A DNA stretch of 64,000 nt from Nostoc cf. commune SO-36 (GCF_023734775.1 NZ_AP025732.1:1178001-1242000), one strand, 5' to 3'. Positions 37,324 to 46,420 are shown, counted from the first letter of the stretch. A program made the numbers and translations. The notes: generated by a model not told the origin, from the sequence alone.

Positions 37324-38067
37324 ATGAACTTTTTGACTCACGTTCTGCATTTAGCTGGTTCAGGTGCTTTTGCCTATTACTCTGCTGCTCAAATTCGTGA
37401 TTCTAAAACCCGCCCTAACATCCTTGCGGGGTTTCAGTTGGCGGAATCTGGTTCTGTGCCGTTTTTATCTGCACTTAGCGATCGCGCAGCTGCTGAAGGC
37501 GATACATGGCTAGCCGAAAAACTAGCAAAACATGCATCAGATGAAACTAGGCATGGTAAAATTTTTGCCCACGCCTTACAACAGTTGAATAAACAAGTTA
37601 TAGATTTCAAGGCTCAACCCCAAACTACATCTACAAAAAAATCACAACAGCGTAGTCCCTTTTTCGCAGCATTCTTTGAAGGCTACACGCAAGAACAGCT
37701 AAAACCTGCTGTTATTGACTGGGATGTGTTTATGGCTAGCACATACATTCTAGAGTTAGATGCTAGTAAAGACTTTGCGCGAATGGCAAAAGCATTACCT
37801 GATAACGAGTCAACCGCTCGTAATTTGAAGTTAGGAATGCTAAATATTGCCCAAGATGAAACTGGACATGCTGCTTACCTCTACGAAGCGATGATGCGAC
37901 GGATGCCTGCCACGAAAGTGCAAAAACTCGTAGATATGTGGCGAACTCGTAAGGTAAACGCCTTGTTAGCAATGGTTGGCGGTATTCTCCAGCGTAACGG
38001 TGAAACGCGATCGCTAGTTCAGGATAGTGCGTCGTCGAAAATCGATTCTGAGTTGGTAGCGACGTAA
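37324..38067 (+). CDS. Ferritin-like diiron protein
   Basis: A 247-residue four-helix-bundle protein with two iron-ligand signatures: KLAKHASDETRHGKIFAHAL (ExxH) and LGMLNIAQDETGHAAYLYEA (ExxH), plus acidic residues in FQLAESGSVPFLSALSDRA and YILELDASKDF. This is the pattern of ferritin-like oxygenases/oxidases. Substrate unknown. ATG start with a 4-bp-spaced GGCGGGAATTT region upstream. Stand-alone gene, divergent from the nuclease. A complete frame in a region with several broken genes. Confidence 0.82.
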   Translation: MNFLTHVLHLAGSGAFAYYSAAQIRDSKTRPNILAGFQLAESGSVPFLSALSDRAAAEGDTWLAEKLAKHASDETRHGKIFAHALQQLNKQVIDFKAQPQTTSTKKSQQRSPFFAAFFEGYTQEQLKPAVIDWDVFMASTYILELDASKDFARMAKALPDNESTARNLKLGMLNIAQDETGHAAYLYEAMMRRMPATKVQKLVDMWRTRKVNALLAMVGGILQRNGETRSLVQDSASSKIDSELVAT

Positions 38068-38219
38068 TCATAGCTTGAGTATGTATAGGAATCCGCTTTG
38101 ATTTCTGAAATTATTTGCGTAGGGAGGGAACAGGGAATAAAAGTGTACTGAGTTTTTTCAAAAATCAAATACGAGTCCTATAATGTTCAAAAAATTGAGA
38201 ACATCTAACACCTAGCTTG

Positions 38220-38244
38220 AAAGGCAAGAGTCTGTCTCTTGCCT
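38220..38244. terminator. Hairpin AAGGCAAGAG / CTCTTGCCTT
   Basis: Perfect 10-bp arms around TCTGT, followed by CTTCAAATT. It lies about 150 bp after the ferritin-like gene and 24 bp before the HxlR start. It could end the upstream transcript or shape the HxlR leader; there is no clean U tract, so the terminator call is weak. Confidence 0.4.
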
Positions 38245-38267
38245 TCTTCAAATTCACAAAACTAACT

Positions 38268-38609
38268 ATGAAAGCTGAAGCAGAAAACAATATCAGGCTA
38301 ACTTGTGAAGTAGAAACTACCCTAAAAGTGATTGGCGGACGCTGGAAAGTTTTGATTATTAGAGAATTAATGACTGGCGTAAAAAGATTTGGTGAGTTAC
38401 AACGGGCTTTACCTGGGGTTACGCAAAAGATGCTGACTCAGCAACTCAGAGAAATGGAACAAGACAGCATTATTCATCGAGAAATTTATCCCCAAATTCC
38501 GCCCAAGGTAGAATATTCTCTAACGCCTTTAGGAGAAACTTTGCAACCAATTCTTTATGCTATGCATGAATGGGCTGTGCAACATTTAGCTCGAACAAAT
38601 CATTATTAA
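38268..38609 (+). CDS. HxlR-family transcriptional regulator
   Basis: A 113-residue winged-helix regulator from ATG 38268 ([20 protein letters not shown]); an in-frame start 51 bp upstream would translate the hairpin and is less likely. Core motifs: [60 protein letters not shown] and [20 protein letters not shown]. HxlR proteins act as dimers that sense electrophiles or redox state and usually control an adjacent oxidoreductase; none is next to it. The 160-bp element at 38635 begins just after its stop. Confidence 0.92.
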   Translation: MKAEAENNIRLTCEVETTLKVIGGRWKVLIIRELMTGVKRFGELQRALPGVTQKMLTQQLREMEQDSIIHREIYPQIPPKVEYSLTPLGETLQPILYAMHEWAVQHLARTNHY

Positions 38610-38634
38610 TAAGTAGTCACAAAAAATTAGTTAC

Positions 38635-38794
38635 GGGAGCATCCCAATTTTGCTTAAATCTTTTCCCTCACCCCCAGCCCCTCTCCCATCTTTGGGAGAG
38701 GGGAGACATAATTCTAGTTCCCCTTCTCCCAAAGATGGGAGAAGGGGTTAGGGGATGAGGGCGATCAAAGTTTTTGCACATTTGGGATGCTCCC
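38635..38794. mobile_element. 160-bp MITE with 8-bp target duplication
   Basis: Ends are GGGAGCATCCCAA and its exact inverse TTGGGATGCTCCC. The direct repeat TTAGTTAC lies on both sides (38627-38634 and 38795-38802). The inside holds two C/G-rich hairpins and no ORF. Its first ten bases equal those of the IS at 6228 (GGGAGCATCC), so it is probably moved by an ISKra4-type transposase. Confidence 0.88.
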
Positions 38795-38898
38795 TTAGTT
38801 ACACAATGACTGTCAATATTTTTATCCAGCTACTTATTGAGTATATGTCAATACGTTTGGCTGTTTTACTTGTGAATTATCTTATGTTTTGTAATTTC

Positions 38899-39288
38899 TT
38901 ACTCGTTGTTTTTTAAATATTCAATCGCTGCCTCTAATTTTGAGGGATAACTTTCCGCAAATCTTTCAAACCAAAGTCCTTCGGACGAAAGTGGATCTAC
39001 TTTGGCTAACCATTCTTTCGCCTGTACTTTCAAAGCCTCTAGTTGTTTAGCTTTGAGTTGTTCTTGTCGAATTCGTTCATCTTTTAGTTCTTGCTGTCTT
39101 TTTAACTCCATAACAGCATCTTTTTCGGCAAAATCAGACTTAACTTCTGCCAAAAGGTTATCCATAAAAGATGCCGACTTTGGTGATGATGTAAACGATT
39201 TGGCTGTGGCTGATTTTGGCTGCTGTTGTGGTTGTACTTCTTTGTATTCAGTTTCGAGTTCAGCTAATAGCTTATCAATGGAATCCAT
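38899..39288 (-). CDS. Salt-stress protein, Slr1339 family
   Basis: A 129-residue cyanobacterial protein. The N-terminal motif MDSIDKLLAELETEYKEVQP and its near-repeat SASFMDNLLAEVKSDFAEKD are followed by a highly charged coiled coil (LKRQQELKDERIRQEQLKAK) and the conserved end LSSEGLWFERFAESYPSKLE. This matches the Slr1339 family, reported as salt-induced; molecular role unknown. It starts 27 bp after the stop of the vWA gene at 39316, on the same strand, and could be in one operon with both vWA genes. Confidence 0.88.
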   Translation of the reverse strand: MDSIDKLLAELETEYKEVQPQQQPKSATAKSFTSSPKSASFMDNLLAEVKSDFAEKDAVMELKRQQELKDERIRQEQLKAKQLEALKVQAKEWLAKVDPLSSEGLWFERFAESYPSKLEAAIEYLKNNE

Positions 39289-39315
39289 TTTGGCAATTCC
39301 TAATAAATGGTATAG

Positions 39316-39921
39316 CTAGTCGTTAATGGCATTTAGTAGCACTTCCGATAGACTCAAATCTTCCATATCTTCCATAGTTACGGTGTCACAGATATCAAAC
39401 TTAGCACCAGCACCTTGAAGTTCATCGTCTAAGACTTTGAGAAAGCGGGTAGCTTGCGGATCTGTGCCTACTTGAATGAAAGAAATAGCTAATTCTTCAT
39501 CTTTATCTATGCGCCGAGAAGCTTCAATAATCACCCTCATGACTGCTTTGCGATCGTCCGGCTCACCATCAGTAACCACTAAAATTGTTTCACCATTCGA
39601 CTTAGTTTGACCAGATGCTTTGCGTTGAAGGTAATCATCAGTCGCATGTTTTAAGACACCTGCTAAGTCAGTTGTACCAGAGGGGTCATTTTCTTGGAAA
39701 ATTTGCGCTACCTTTTCGGATGTCACATTTTCATATCGCTTAAATTTACCAGAAAATACATAAATAGTAATGCCGTCTGGGTCAAATTGCTCACACTTAC
39801 TAGCTAAAGCTAAAGTAGATTCTTGTGCTGCAACCCATCTAGTTCTACCACCTTTTTGATCTTTAGTTGCCATACTGCCGCTTTTGTCGATAATCAAGGT
39901 GTAATCACGATTTTCTAGCAT
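39316..39921 (-). CDS. von Willebrand factor A domain protein (second of a tandem pair)
   Basis: A 201-residue single vWA domain protein. The MIDAS metal site is intact: DKSGSM in YTLIIDKSGSMATKDQ, the Thr in NDPSGTTDLAGVLKHA and Asp in ETILVVTDGEPDDRKAVMRV. No signal peptide, so cytosolic. About 80 percent identical by eye to the protein encoded at 39978, so a tandem duplication. Related TerY/vWA proteins act in stress or chaperone-like complexes. Here the neighbour is a salt-stress protein; a shared stress role is inference. Confidence 0.9.
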   Translation of the reverse strand: MLENRDYTLIIDKSGSMATKDQKGGRTRWVAAQESTLALASKCEQFDPDGITIYVFSGKFKRYENVTSEKVAQIFQENDPSGTTDLAGVLKHATDDYLQRKASGQTKSNGETILVVTDGEPDDRKAVMRVIIEASRRIDKDEELAISFIQVGTDPQATRFLKVLDDELQGAGAKFDICDTVTMEDMEDLSLSEVLLNAIND

Positions 39922-39977
39922 TATTCAATTCTCCAATTAAGAGTTAAGAGTTACTGGACTATGGGCGAATCAATACA

Positions 39978-40583
39978 TTAGTCAGTGATTGCGTTCGTCA
40001 ATACATCAACAAGGCTCATTTCTTCTAAGTCATCTAAAGTGACAGTATCGCAAATATCAAATTTAGCGCCGACACTTTGCAACTGGTCATCTAAAGCTTT
40101 GAGAAACTTAGTTGCTTGAGGATCTGAACCCACTTGAATGATCGAAATTCCTAATTCTTCATCACGTTCCATCTGGCGAGTCGCATGAATGATGACTTCA
40201 AATACAGCTTTGCGATCGTCTGGTTCACCATCGGTAATGACTAAAATTGTTTCTCCGTTTGGCTTGCTTTTACCGGCTGCTTTGCGTTGAAAGTAATTAT
40301 TGAGCGCATCCTGGAGTACAGCAGCTAAGTTTGTTGTTCCAGAAGGGTCATTTTCGAGAAATATCTGGGCTACTTTAGCTGAGGTGACATCATCGTAGCG
40401 TTTAAATCTACCGGAAAATAAGTAAACGGTGATGCCATCGGGGTCAAACTGTTCGGCTTTTCTTGCTAAAGCGAGTGTAGACTCTTGGGCTATATCCCAT
40501 CTACTTCTACCACCCACTTGATCGGGCGTGGACATACTACCGCTTTTGTCAATGATTAATGTGTAGTCGCGATCGCTCATCAT
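39978..40583 (-). CDS. von Willebrand factor A domain protein (first of a tandem pair)
   Basis: A 201-residue vWA protein, paralogue of the next gene: MMSDRDYTLIIDKSGSMSTP, WDIAQESTLALARKAEQFDP, NDPSGTTNLAAVLQDALNNY, ILVITDGEPDDRKAVFEVII and a conserved C-terminus DDLEEMSLVDVLTNAITD. All MIDAS residues are present. Gap to the second copy is 56 bp, and the order is vWA, vWA, Slr1339-like on one strand. The interval upstream (40584-40917) contains no gene that I can support and should hold the operon promoter. Confidence 0.9.
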   Translation of the reverse strand: MMSDRDYTLIIDKSGSMSTPDQVGGRSRWDIAQESTLALARKAEQFDPDGITVYLFSGRFKRYDDVTSAKVAQIFLENDPSGTTNLAAVLQDALNNYFQRKAAGKSKPNGETILVITDGEPDDRKAVFEVIIHATRQMERDEELGISIIQVGSDPQATKFLKALDDQLQSVGAKFDICDTVTLDDLEEMSLVDVLTNAITD

Positions 40584-40917
40584 AATTTTCCTCTGATTGT
40601 TACCCTGTGGTTCTAGTCTAGCTACGAATTTGGCGATACCGTAGTATTTTTAGGTTTCGTATCAATTGATTATGTTACTCATTTGCTACTTAAAATAGCT
40701 ATGCTTTACTTAGTTTTTGCGCTGATATCCGAAATACTGCCTTCCCTTTTAGGGTTGCCGAAGGCATCGCCATCCGTTAGTGGCTGGTACGCGATAACCA
40801 TCTTGTTCTGCCGTGACTACAATTCTTTGGTGGTAAATTGAGACGACGCTTTTTTGACTGTGGCTTATATTAGGCAAGATGTAAGCTAAAAGTATAAAAG
40901 ATATGAATTAACATCCT

Positions 40918-41706
40918 ATGCAGCAGTCCACAAGAGGCAATTACCGGGATTTTTGGCGGCAGCTTGTTACGTTGGCTGCAATCTTTGGTGCTTTCGTTAT
41001 CAACGTAGTATCAAACCTTTTTCCGCTCAATGGACTCAGCATAGGGGAAATTTCCAATACTTTGTTTAAAAATGTCCTGATTATCCCTGCCAATTACGCC
41101 TTTGCTATCTGGGGGCTGATTTACCTTGGATTGTTTGCTTTTGGGGTATACCAAGCTCTACCTAACCAACGAGATGAGCCTGATTTACGTAAGACAGGTT
41201 ATCTGTTGGTGATTGCCTGTGTTGCTCAAAGTATCTGGGTGTATCTGTTTTTGTCTCGGCTTTTTGCTCTTTCTGTAATTGCAATGCTCTTGATTCTGTT
41301 GCCCCTAATTGGTGTTTATGTGCAATTAGAAATTGGCAAATCGCGTGTACCTCGGCTGAAAAAATGGTGTATTCACTTTCCGATTAGCATTTATCTAGGC
41401 TGGATTAGCGTGGCAACCATTGTTAACGTAGCGTGTGCTTTGTATTTTCAAGGGTGGAACGGTTGGGGGATTTCTGCTGTAATATGGACTCTCATCATGG
41501 TATTGATAGCAACAGCAGTTACAGCAGTTATTGTCATCCAGCGTCGAGACATAGCTTATACAGGAGTAACACTCTGGGCATTGGTGGCGATCGCACTTAA
41601 ACATTTTGATAACTCAATGCTCAGAAATGCTGTGTTGTTTTTGGCAATTGTTCTAGCTTTGACTGCTACGATTCAAATAAGACTAAGCCGTACTTCTCAC
41701 CAGTAG
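40918..41706 (+). CDS. TspO/MBR-related membrane protein
   Basis: A 262-residue membrane protein related to tryptophan-rich sensory proteins, with about seven hydrophobic segments. Recognisable pieces: LVTLAAIFGAFVINVVSNLF, IPANYAFAIWGLIYLGLFAF, VAQSIWVYLFLSRLFALSVI and GWISVATIVNVACALYFQGW. Tryptophan/tyrosine density in the loops fits the family. It is longer than classic TspO (about 160 residues), as in a group of bacterial TspO-like proteins. Possible tetrapyrrole or stress role is family-level inference. Its 3' end overlaps the GNAT remnant on the other strand. Confidence 0.82.
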   Translation: MQQSTRGNYRDFWRQLVTLAAIFGAFVINVVSNLFPLNGLSIGEISNTLFKNVLIIPANYAFAIWGLIYLGLFAFGVYQALPNQRDEPDLRKTGYLLVIACVAQSIWVYLFLSRLFALSVIAMLLILLPLIGVYVQLEIGKSRVPRLKKWCIHFPISIYLGWISVATIVNVACALYFQGWNGWGISAVIWTLIMVLIATAVTAVIVIQRRDIAYTGVTLWALVAIALKHFDNSMLRNAVLFLAIVLALTATIQIRLSRTSHQ

Positions 41707-41902
41707 GCAAAAAGCCAATTCCTCGATAAACTGCTTGGGCTGCTTGGTTATAATGACCTGTAAATAAGATGGCACGTTTTACTCCCTGCGATCGCGCAAA
41801 CATAGAAGTATCACTGTGTTGCAAGAGAAATTCTTCCAGCGATACTTCATCTCCAGGTTGCAGGGTTTTCAAAGTAGGCACAAAAAAACCCTGAGTCTTC
41901 AA
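41666..41902 (-). pseudogene. GNAT acetyltransferase with large internal deletion
   Basis: A 78-residue frame joining the start of a GNAT protein (MKTQGFFVPTLKTLQPGDEV, LEEFLLQHSDTSMF) directly to its end (ARSQGVKRAILFTGHYNQAA, YRGIGFLPTGEKYGLVLFES). Full-length relatives have some 200 more residues, including the acetyl-CoA loop, between these parts. The junction lies at SMF/ARSQ. The remnant has no catalytic core and overlaps the TspO-like gene tail to tail by 41 bp. Confidence 0.7.
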
Positions 41903-42006
41903 TTCAGTTTATTCAATAACCGGTTTTGGGAATAATAGCACTACTAGCTGTGAAGCTGGTTATACTATTCAACACCTATAAAGTTGAGAAAAGATTGGAG
42001 GGTAAA

Positions 42007-43437
42007 ATGGTTTCTAATCAAAATGCAACTGATAACAATTGGAATTTAGACGAAAGTAGGACACTTATTCAGGCACTTATCAAAGATTTTTATAAGAATA
42101 ATTTAAACAACTTTGCAGATCCAATCAAACAAGAAGGATTAATAGCAGCAGGGAAAGAGATATCTCAAATAATTATTCTATTTAATAGACTTCAAAAACT
42201 CATCAATAGAAACACGCCACAAAAAATTTGGTGGGACAAAATACCGAGAATAGTTATACCTGACAATAGGGATAAAATTCAAATAGAACTGACTGAACTC
42301 TGTAAAGCTTTAATTTTTGCCATAGAAGCTCTACGTGAATCATCATCGAATATCAATATTGCTCAAGCCATTAGATTTGATGTTGAACAAATTGTTTGCA
42401 AATATGAACATCCTGTAACCGGATTTATCATCAACCCATTTCTATCAGTCCACCGTTCACCATCAACGACGACTAAAGTAATTTTTGGACTAATAAGTGC
42501 CGTTTTTATATATGGAGGAATTACTTTTGCTTCTATCGCCGGACTTTGGATTTTCTCGGAAGCTGTTAATTTTTATAATAACAATAATTATAATATCAAC
42601 AAGAAGGCATTACAAAATGAAATCAAAGATATACAAAGATATACGGATAAGCGGGTAGAGCAAATCCAAAACAACGCTGAGGAAGAAAATAAATCAGAAA
42701 ACAGAAATTCTACTTCCGACAATGATGTTAATAAATCGAAACAAAGTAAAGAAGAAATTAAAGAGCTAGATATAATATCGCAAAAAAATGCAGAATTTAA
42801 GAGTACAGAGTTAACAACTCTAAATAGTAATCTAGCTGAATTAAATGCACAATATAGCAAAAGGCAATCTATAAATGCGAAGTCTAATGAATTTCTTCTC
42901 CAGCTAAGTTTAGCGATTTCGGCAGGAACATTAGGTAGTATTATCAGTATTTTAATCAGAATTGAAGAATTCCAAAAGAAGAAATATTCTGATCCACTAA
43001 CTCCATTTCTTGTTGGTGCTTTTAAACCAATGATTGGAGGAGCATTTGCTGTTTTATTTTTAGCCCTAATTAACTCTGGAATAATATTAATGTTTGTTAA
43101 TCCAAGTGTATTTAAGTTAAATCCTACTACCAATCCAGAATCATCTCAAGACCAACAAAGGTCTTTGATTTTTGTCATAGCATTCGTTGTTGGTTTTAGT
43201 GAAAGGCTTGCAAAGGATTTTATCGGCAAAGCAGAAGAAATAGCAGGTGCTAACCGAGAGAATTCTGAATCTAAACCAGTTGTTAATGAATTATTAAGTG
43301 ATGTAGATAGTTCAAATATGTTGCAAAAACAAGTAGCTCATAATATAGTCGCTTCAAATATAATGCCAAATAAACTAGATAGTAGTGATTCGCTAAATGG
43401 TGCAGATGATTTAAACTCTGGTAGTAGCGATCGCTAA
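42007..43437 (+). CDS. Unrecognised membrane protein with long polar loop
   Basis: A 476-residue protein from ATG 42007, chosen because GGAGGG sits 5 bp upstream; an in-frame start at 41926 would add a hydrophobic leader. An N-terminal soluble helical region (WNLDESRTLIQALIKDFYKN) is followed by TM segments at VIFGLISAVFIYGGITFASI, LLQLSLAISAGTLGSIISIL, GGAFAVLFLALINSGIILMF and SLIFVIAFVVGFSERLAKDF. Between the first and second lies a charged coiled coil (about residues 210-330). The gene is AT-rich and lysine/asparagine-rich compared with its neighbours, which hints at transfer. No family recognised. Confidence 0.72.
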   Translation: MVSNQNATDNNWNLDESRTLIQALIKDFYKNNLNNFADPIKQEGLIAAGKEISQIIILFNRLQKLINRNTPQKIWWDKIPRIVIPDNRDKIQIELTELCKALIFAIEALRESSSNINIAQAIRFDVEQIVCKYEHPVTGFIINPFLSVHRSPSTTTKVIFGLISAVFIYGGITFASIAGLWIFSEAVNFYNNNNYNINKKALQNEIKDIQRYTDKRVEQIQNNAEEENKSENRNSTSDNDVNKSKQSKEEIKELDIISQKNAEFKSTELTTLNSNLAELNAQYSKRQSINAKSNEFLLQLSLAISAGTLGSIISILIRIEEFQKKKYSDPLTPFLVGAFKPMIGGAFAVLFLALINSGIILMFVNPSVFKLNPTTNPESSQDQQRSLIFVIAFVVGFSERLAKDFIGKAEEIAGANRENSESKPVVNELLSDVDSSNMLQKQVAHNIVASNIMPNKLDSSDSLNGADDLNSGSSDR

Positions 43438-43665
43438 TATGTAGTAATCCTATTTGATTTATAAATACCGCAAAGCTCAAGTCTCCCACTTATTAAAGAA
43501 GTCGGTGATCTTTTTGTTCGTAGATTCTGCCCGTGGAGAAGAGAAAGAGTAATATGTTTTGTATAAAAAATGTAGCATAAATAAACAGGCTGATAATACA
43601 GAAAAAAGTTGTTGTTTACCATAGCTAACGTTTAAAATAGGTATTCAAGTGGAGGAAATGAAAGC

Positions 43666-44265
43666 TTGAAACTGATATTGGTAGCTCCTAACTCTTTGTT
43701 GTGTGCAGCCTTTCAACAGCATTTTAATTACTTACCCAATGTAGAAATAGTGAATAACTATTTCGAGTGGTTGCCAGATTTTGATTGTATGGTCAGCCCT
43801 GCTAACTCTTTCGGAATGATGGATGGTGGCATAGATGCGGCAATTATCCGTTTTTTCGGTCATTCCTTAATGGCAAGAGTCCAGCAGCGCATTCTTGAAG
43901 ATTATTTGGGTGAACAGCCTGTGGGAACATCAATGATTGTGGAAACAGGTCATTACAAGCATCCTTTTTTGGCTCATACACCTACCATGCGAGTTCCCAT
44001 GATTATTGCTGGGACAGATATTCCTTATATTGCGATGTGGGCGATGCTGTTAGCAGTTCGCCAGCATAATCAACACGCTAGGCAAAAAATTAACACCATT
44101 GCCTGTCCTGGATTGGGTACAGGAATAGGACGAGTGCCATATACTGAAGCTGCTAGACAGATGGCCTTAGCTTACGATCATTTTCTCTATCCACCAAAGC
44201 ATCTCAATTGCATAGTTGCAGCTGAAAGACAACTTCAGATATGGGAAGGAGGAGATTTTAGGTAA
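43666..44265 (+). CDS. Macro-domain protein
   Basis: A 199-residue protein with a macro (ADP-ribose-binding) fold: MVSPANSFGMMDGGIDAAII matches the NAAN/GGG-like ligand loop, and IACPGLGTGIGRVPYTEAAR matches the second phosphate-binding loop. Start is TTG 43666 with GGAGG about 12 bp upstream; no better ATG is in frame. Such proteins hydrolyse or bind ADP-ribose derivatives, or bind nucleic-acid ligands. It lies 57 bp before the nucleoside phosphorylase gene on the same strand, which suggests a nucleotide or ADP-ribose salvage role. Specificity is not readable. Confidence 0.85.
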   Translation: MKLILVAPNSLLCAAFQQHFNYLPNVEIVNNYFEWLPDFDCMVSPANSFGMMDGGIDAAIIRFFGHSLMARVQQRILEDYLGEQPVGTSMIVETGHYKHPFLAHTPTMRVPMIIAGTDIPYIAMWAMLLAVRQHNQHARQKINTIACPGLGTGIGRVPYTEAARQMALAYDHFLYPPKHLNCIVAAERQLQIWEGGDFR

Positions 44266-44322
44266 AGTTTAAAAAACGCCCTAGCGTATTATATTGCTAG
44301 GGCGATCGCTAATCTCAACTAT

Positions 44323-45104
44323 ATGGCAGATAAACGCTTTTATCACATTGGCTTTGGGCAAGATGATTTAGGTTCATCGCCTCCCACCATTGCCCTATTA
44401 TCGGGCGATCCAGAGCGATCGCATCTAATTGCCCAAACTTATTTACAAGATGTGCGCGTGTTGTCAGAGAATCGCGGACTCAATAGCTATATAGGATACT
44501 TACCTAATGGTCGCATTATCTTATCAGCTACTAGTGGTATGGGTGCGCCTTCATTAAGTATTGTTGTTAATGAGTTGGTACAAGCAGGAATCCGGCAAAT
44601 TATTCGCATTGGAACTTGTGGTTCCATTCAACCTTATATACAAATTGGTAGCGTTGTTATTAGTAATGCAGCATTGTGTCGCCAAGGTGCAGCTTGTGAC
44701 ATTGCACCTGTGGAGTATCCAGCCGCAGCCGATCCTTTTTTGACAGTTGCTTTAGTTAAAGCCGCACGAGAATTAAAGATTGAACATTACATAGGAATTA
44801 CGGCATCAGTTGATACTTTTTACGAAGGACAAGAACGCACTGATTCAGCGAATCCAAATTTAATGCGATCGCTGCATGGCATTACAGAAGAATATCGGCG
44901 CTTGAATATCTTGAATTACGAAATGGAATGCGGCACACTATTCAAAATGGCAGGAGTATATAAATTTGCAGCCGCAGCTATTTGCGTGTAGTTGCTGGGC
45001 GTACTATTAGTGAAAATATCATTTTAGAACAAAGAGATATTGCTGTTAAAAATGCGATCGCAACTGCTGTAAATGCAGTAGCAGAACTTGATCTCAAATT
45101 ATAA
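44323..45104 (+). CDS. Uridine/nucleoside phosphorylase (3' frameshift)
   Basis: A PNP/UDP-family nucleoside phosphorylase, about 260 residues when joined; it cleaves a nucleoside with phosphate to base and ribose-1-phosphate. Motifs: LLSGDPERSHLIAQTYLQDV, GMGAPSLSIVVNELVQAGIR, IRIGTCGSIQPYIQIGSVVI and NYEMECGTLFKMAGVYKFAA. A missing base near 44984-44991 (ICV then stop) shifts the end; the other frame continues VAGRTISENIILEQRDIAV to TAA 45104. Downstream of a macro-domain gene; convergent with the acetamidase, with which it overlaps by 6 bp. Confidence 0.9.
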
Positions 45105-46061
45105 ATTAATTTTCTTGTCAAAAATTGATTTTGGTAGCATTCCATGCACACCTTTTTGGGGACTATTTACAACTTGAGTGATGTGAAAATTCACAGTTAA
45201 ACTACACAAAACATAAGCATTTTCTGGCGATAAATTCATGAAGCGTTCCAGAAAATCAATCATATTTTTTAGAGCTAATTCTAAAGCTTCATCTAAAGTT
45301 TGGGCAAAGCCCATTGTGATGATATGAGTTGGAGTTTCGGCAATTGGTGTTGTTAGTTGTAAATCCTTGCGAAGTTTGAGGGTAATTCTACCGTTCATGG
45401 AAGTTTCAATGGCGGTGACATTTACCTCACCATCTCCCTGTGCAGAATGCCCATCACCAATAGAAAATAATGCACCTGGTACGAAAATCGGCAAAAATAA
45501 ACGAGAACCAGCTTGCAGTTCCCGGTTGTCGATATTACCGCCGTAAGAACCTGGTGGGACAGAAGTTCGAGAAGTTTCTGGAGTAGCTACACCAAGAATT
45601 CCAAAAAACGGTTTGAGGGGAATTTTTATGCCACTACCCGCCGGAAATTCTGCGATATTGTTTGCTAAATCTAGAGAATAAATCTCAACGCAGGTTGAGG
45701 AAACTGATGTGGTAAAGCTCCCCAACCTGAACGAATGGCATTAAAGCCACGGGTAAACTAGGTGCGATCGCATCTAATTGTACTTCTAAAACATCCCCTG
45801 GTTCGGCATCGCGCACATAAATCGGCCCTGTGAGTAAATGCGGCCCCCCAGCAACTTTGCGTTCTGGTAAAAGATTTTGGCAAATGTCGAGAAATTCTGG
45901 TGTGACAAATTCAGGTGGTGCTTTGTCATAAACGTAGTAACCAGTATAAGTTTCTACGTCAACCGTATCACCTGAATTAATAATGAGCGCTGGTTCTAGC
46001 AGATAGGAGAAACCACCCAAATGCACGGTTTTTTTGATGCTTTTAAAATATGGTGAGTCAT
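45099..46061 (-). CDS. Acetamidase/formamidase family protein (three frame breaks)
   Basis: FmdA/AmdA family amidase releasing ammonium from short amides, about 320 residues when joined. The start ATG 46061 (MTHHILKASKK) is followed by a shortened A run (46029-46035), after which HLGGFSYLLEPALIINSGDT continues. Further motifs: TGPIYVRDAEPGDVLEVQLD, SGWGALPHQFPQPAL (between breaks near 45743 and 45681), SIGDGHSAQGDGEVNVTAIE and PTHIITMGFAQTLDEALE. All three breaks fall in or next to homopolymers, which points to read error. Nitrogen-scavenging role is family-based. Confidence 0.88.
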
Positions 46062-46098
46062 CGCTGTTTTGTTTTTAATGACCGAAAGATTGAAAGAA

Positions 46099-46341
46099 TT
46101 AGTTTGTCTCCCCTGCTTGCCGGAGCGCAACAGCGATGACTGTTTCACTCAGTCGAATTCCTCTGTTTATCATACGCTCAATAGCTTGCTGCATTAATAC
46201 AGGATATCCTTCCTGTTTAGCACGTAATAAAATGCCAATAGAACCTGTAAGCGTAAGACCACTTAATCTAGCAATCCGTCTGCCAACAGTCTCATCAATA
46301 CATACAGTTTGATTTGCAATGACATAGGCAAAATTATTCTT
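46099..46341 (-). pseudogene. DUF3368 PIN-like toxin remnant
   Basis: An open frame of 80 codons with no start: NNFAYVIANQTVCIDETVGR, RIARLSGLTLTGSIGILLRA, KQEGYPVLMQQAIERMINRG and IRLSETVIAVALRQAGETN, then TAA. This is the C-terminal half of DUF3368-type PIN-domain proteins (the LDxxxGRRIA...TGTxGxLLxAK signature). The N-terminal half and its UPF0175-type antitoxin are missing, so a dead toxin-antitoxin fragment. Confidence 0.68.
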
Positions 46342-46420
46342 TCATAACGTAATTCCCTTACTCTACATTGTTAAGTAGTGAATCACCATACCGTGGAGCG
46401 TGAAAGTTTTTCAACTTCCG

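Noticed and set aside
40725..40880. Possible protein fragment on the minus strand (reading VVTAEQDGYRVPATNG)
   Set aside because: Short, without start, and adjacent to a palindromic stretch; I could not link it to a family.
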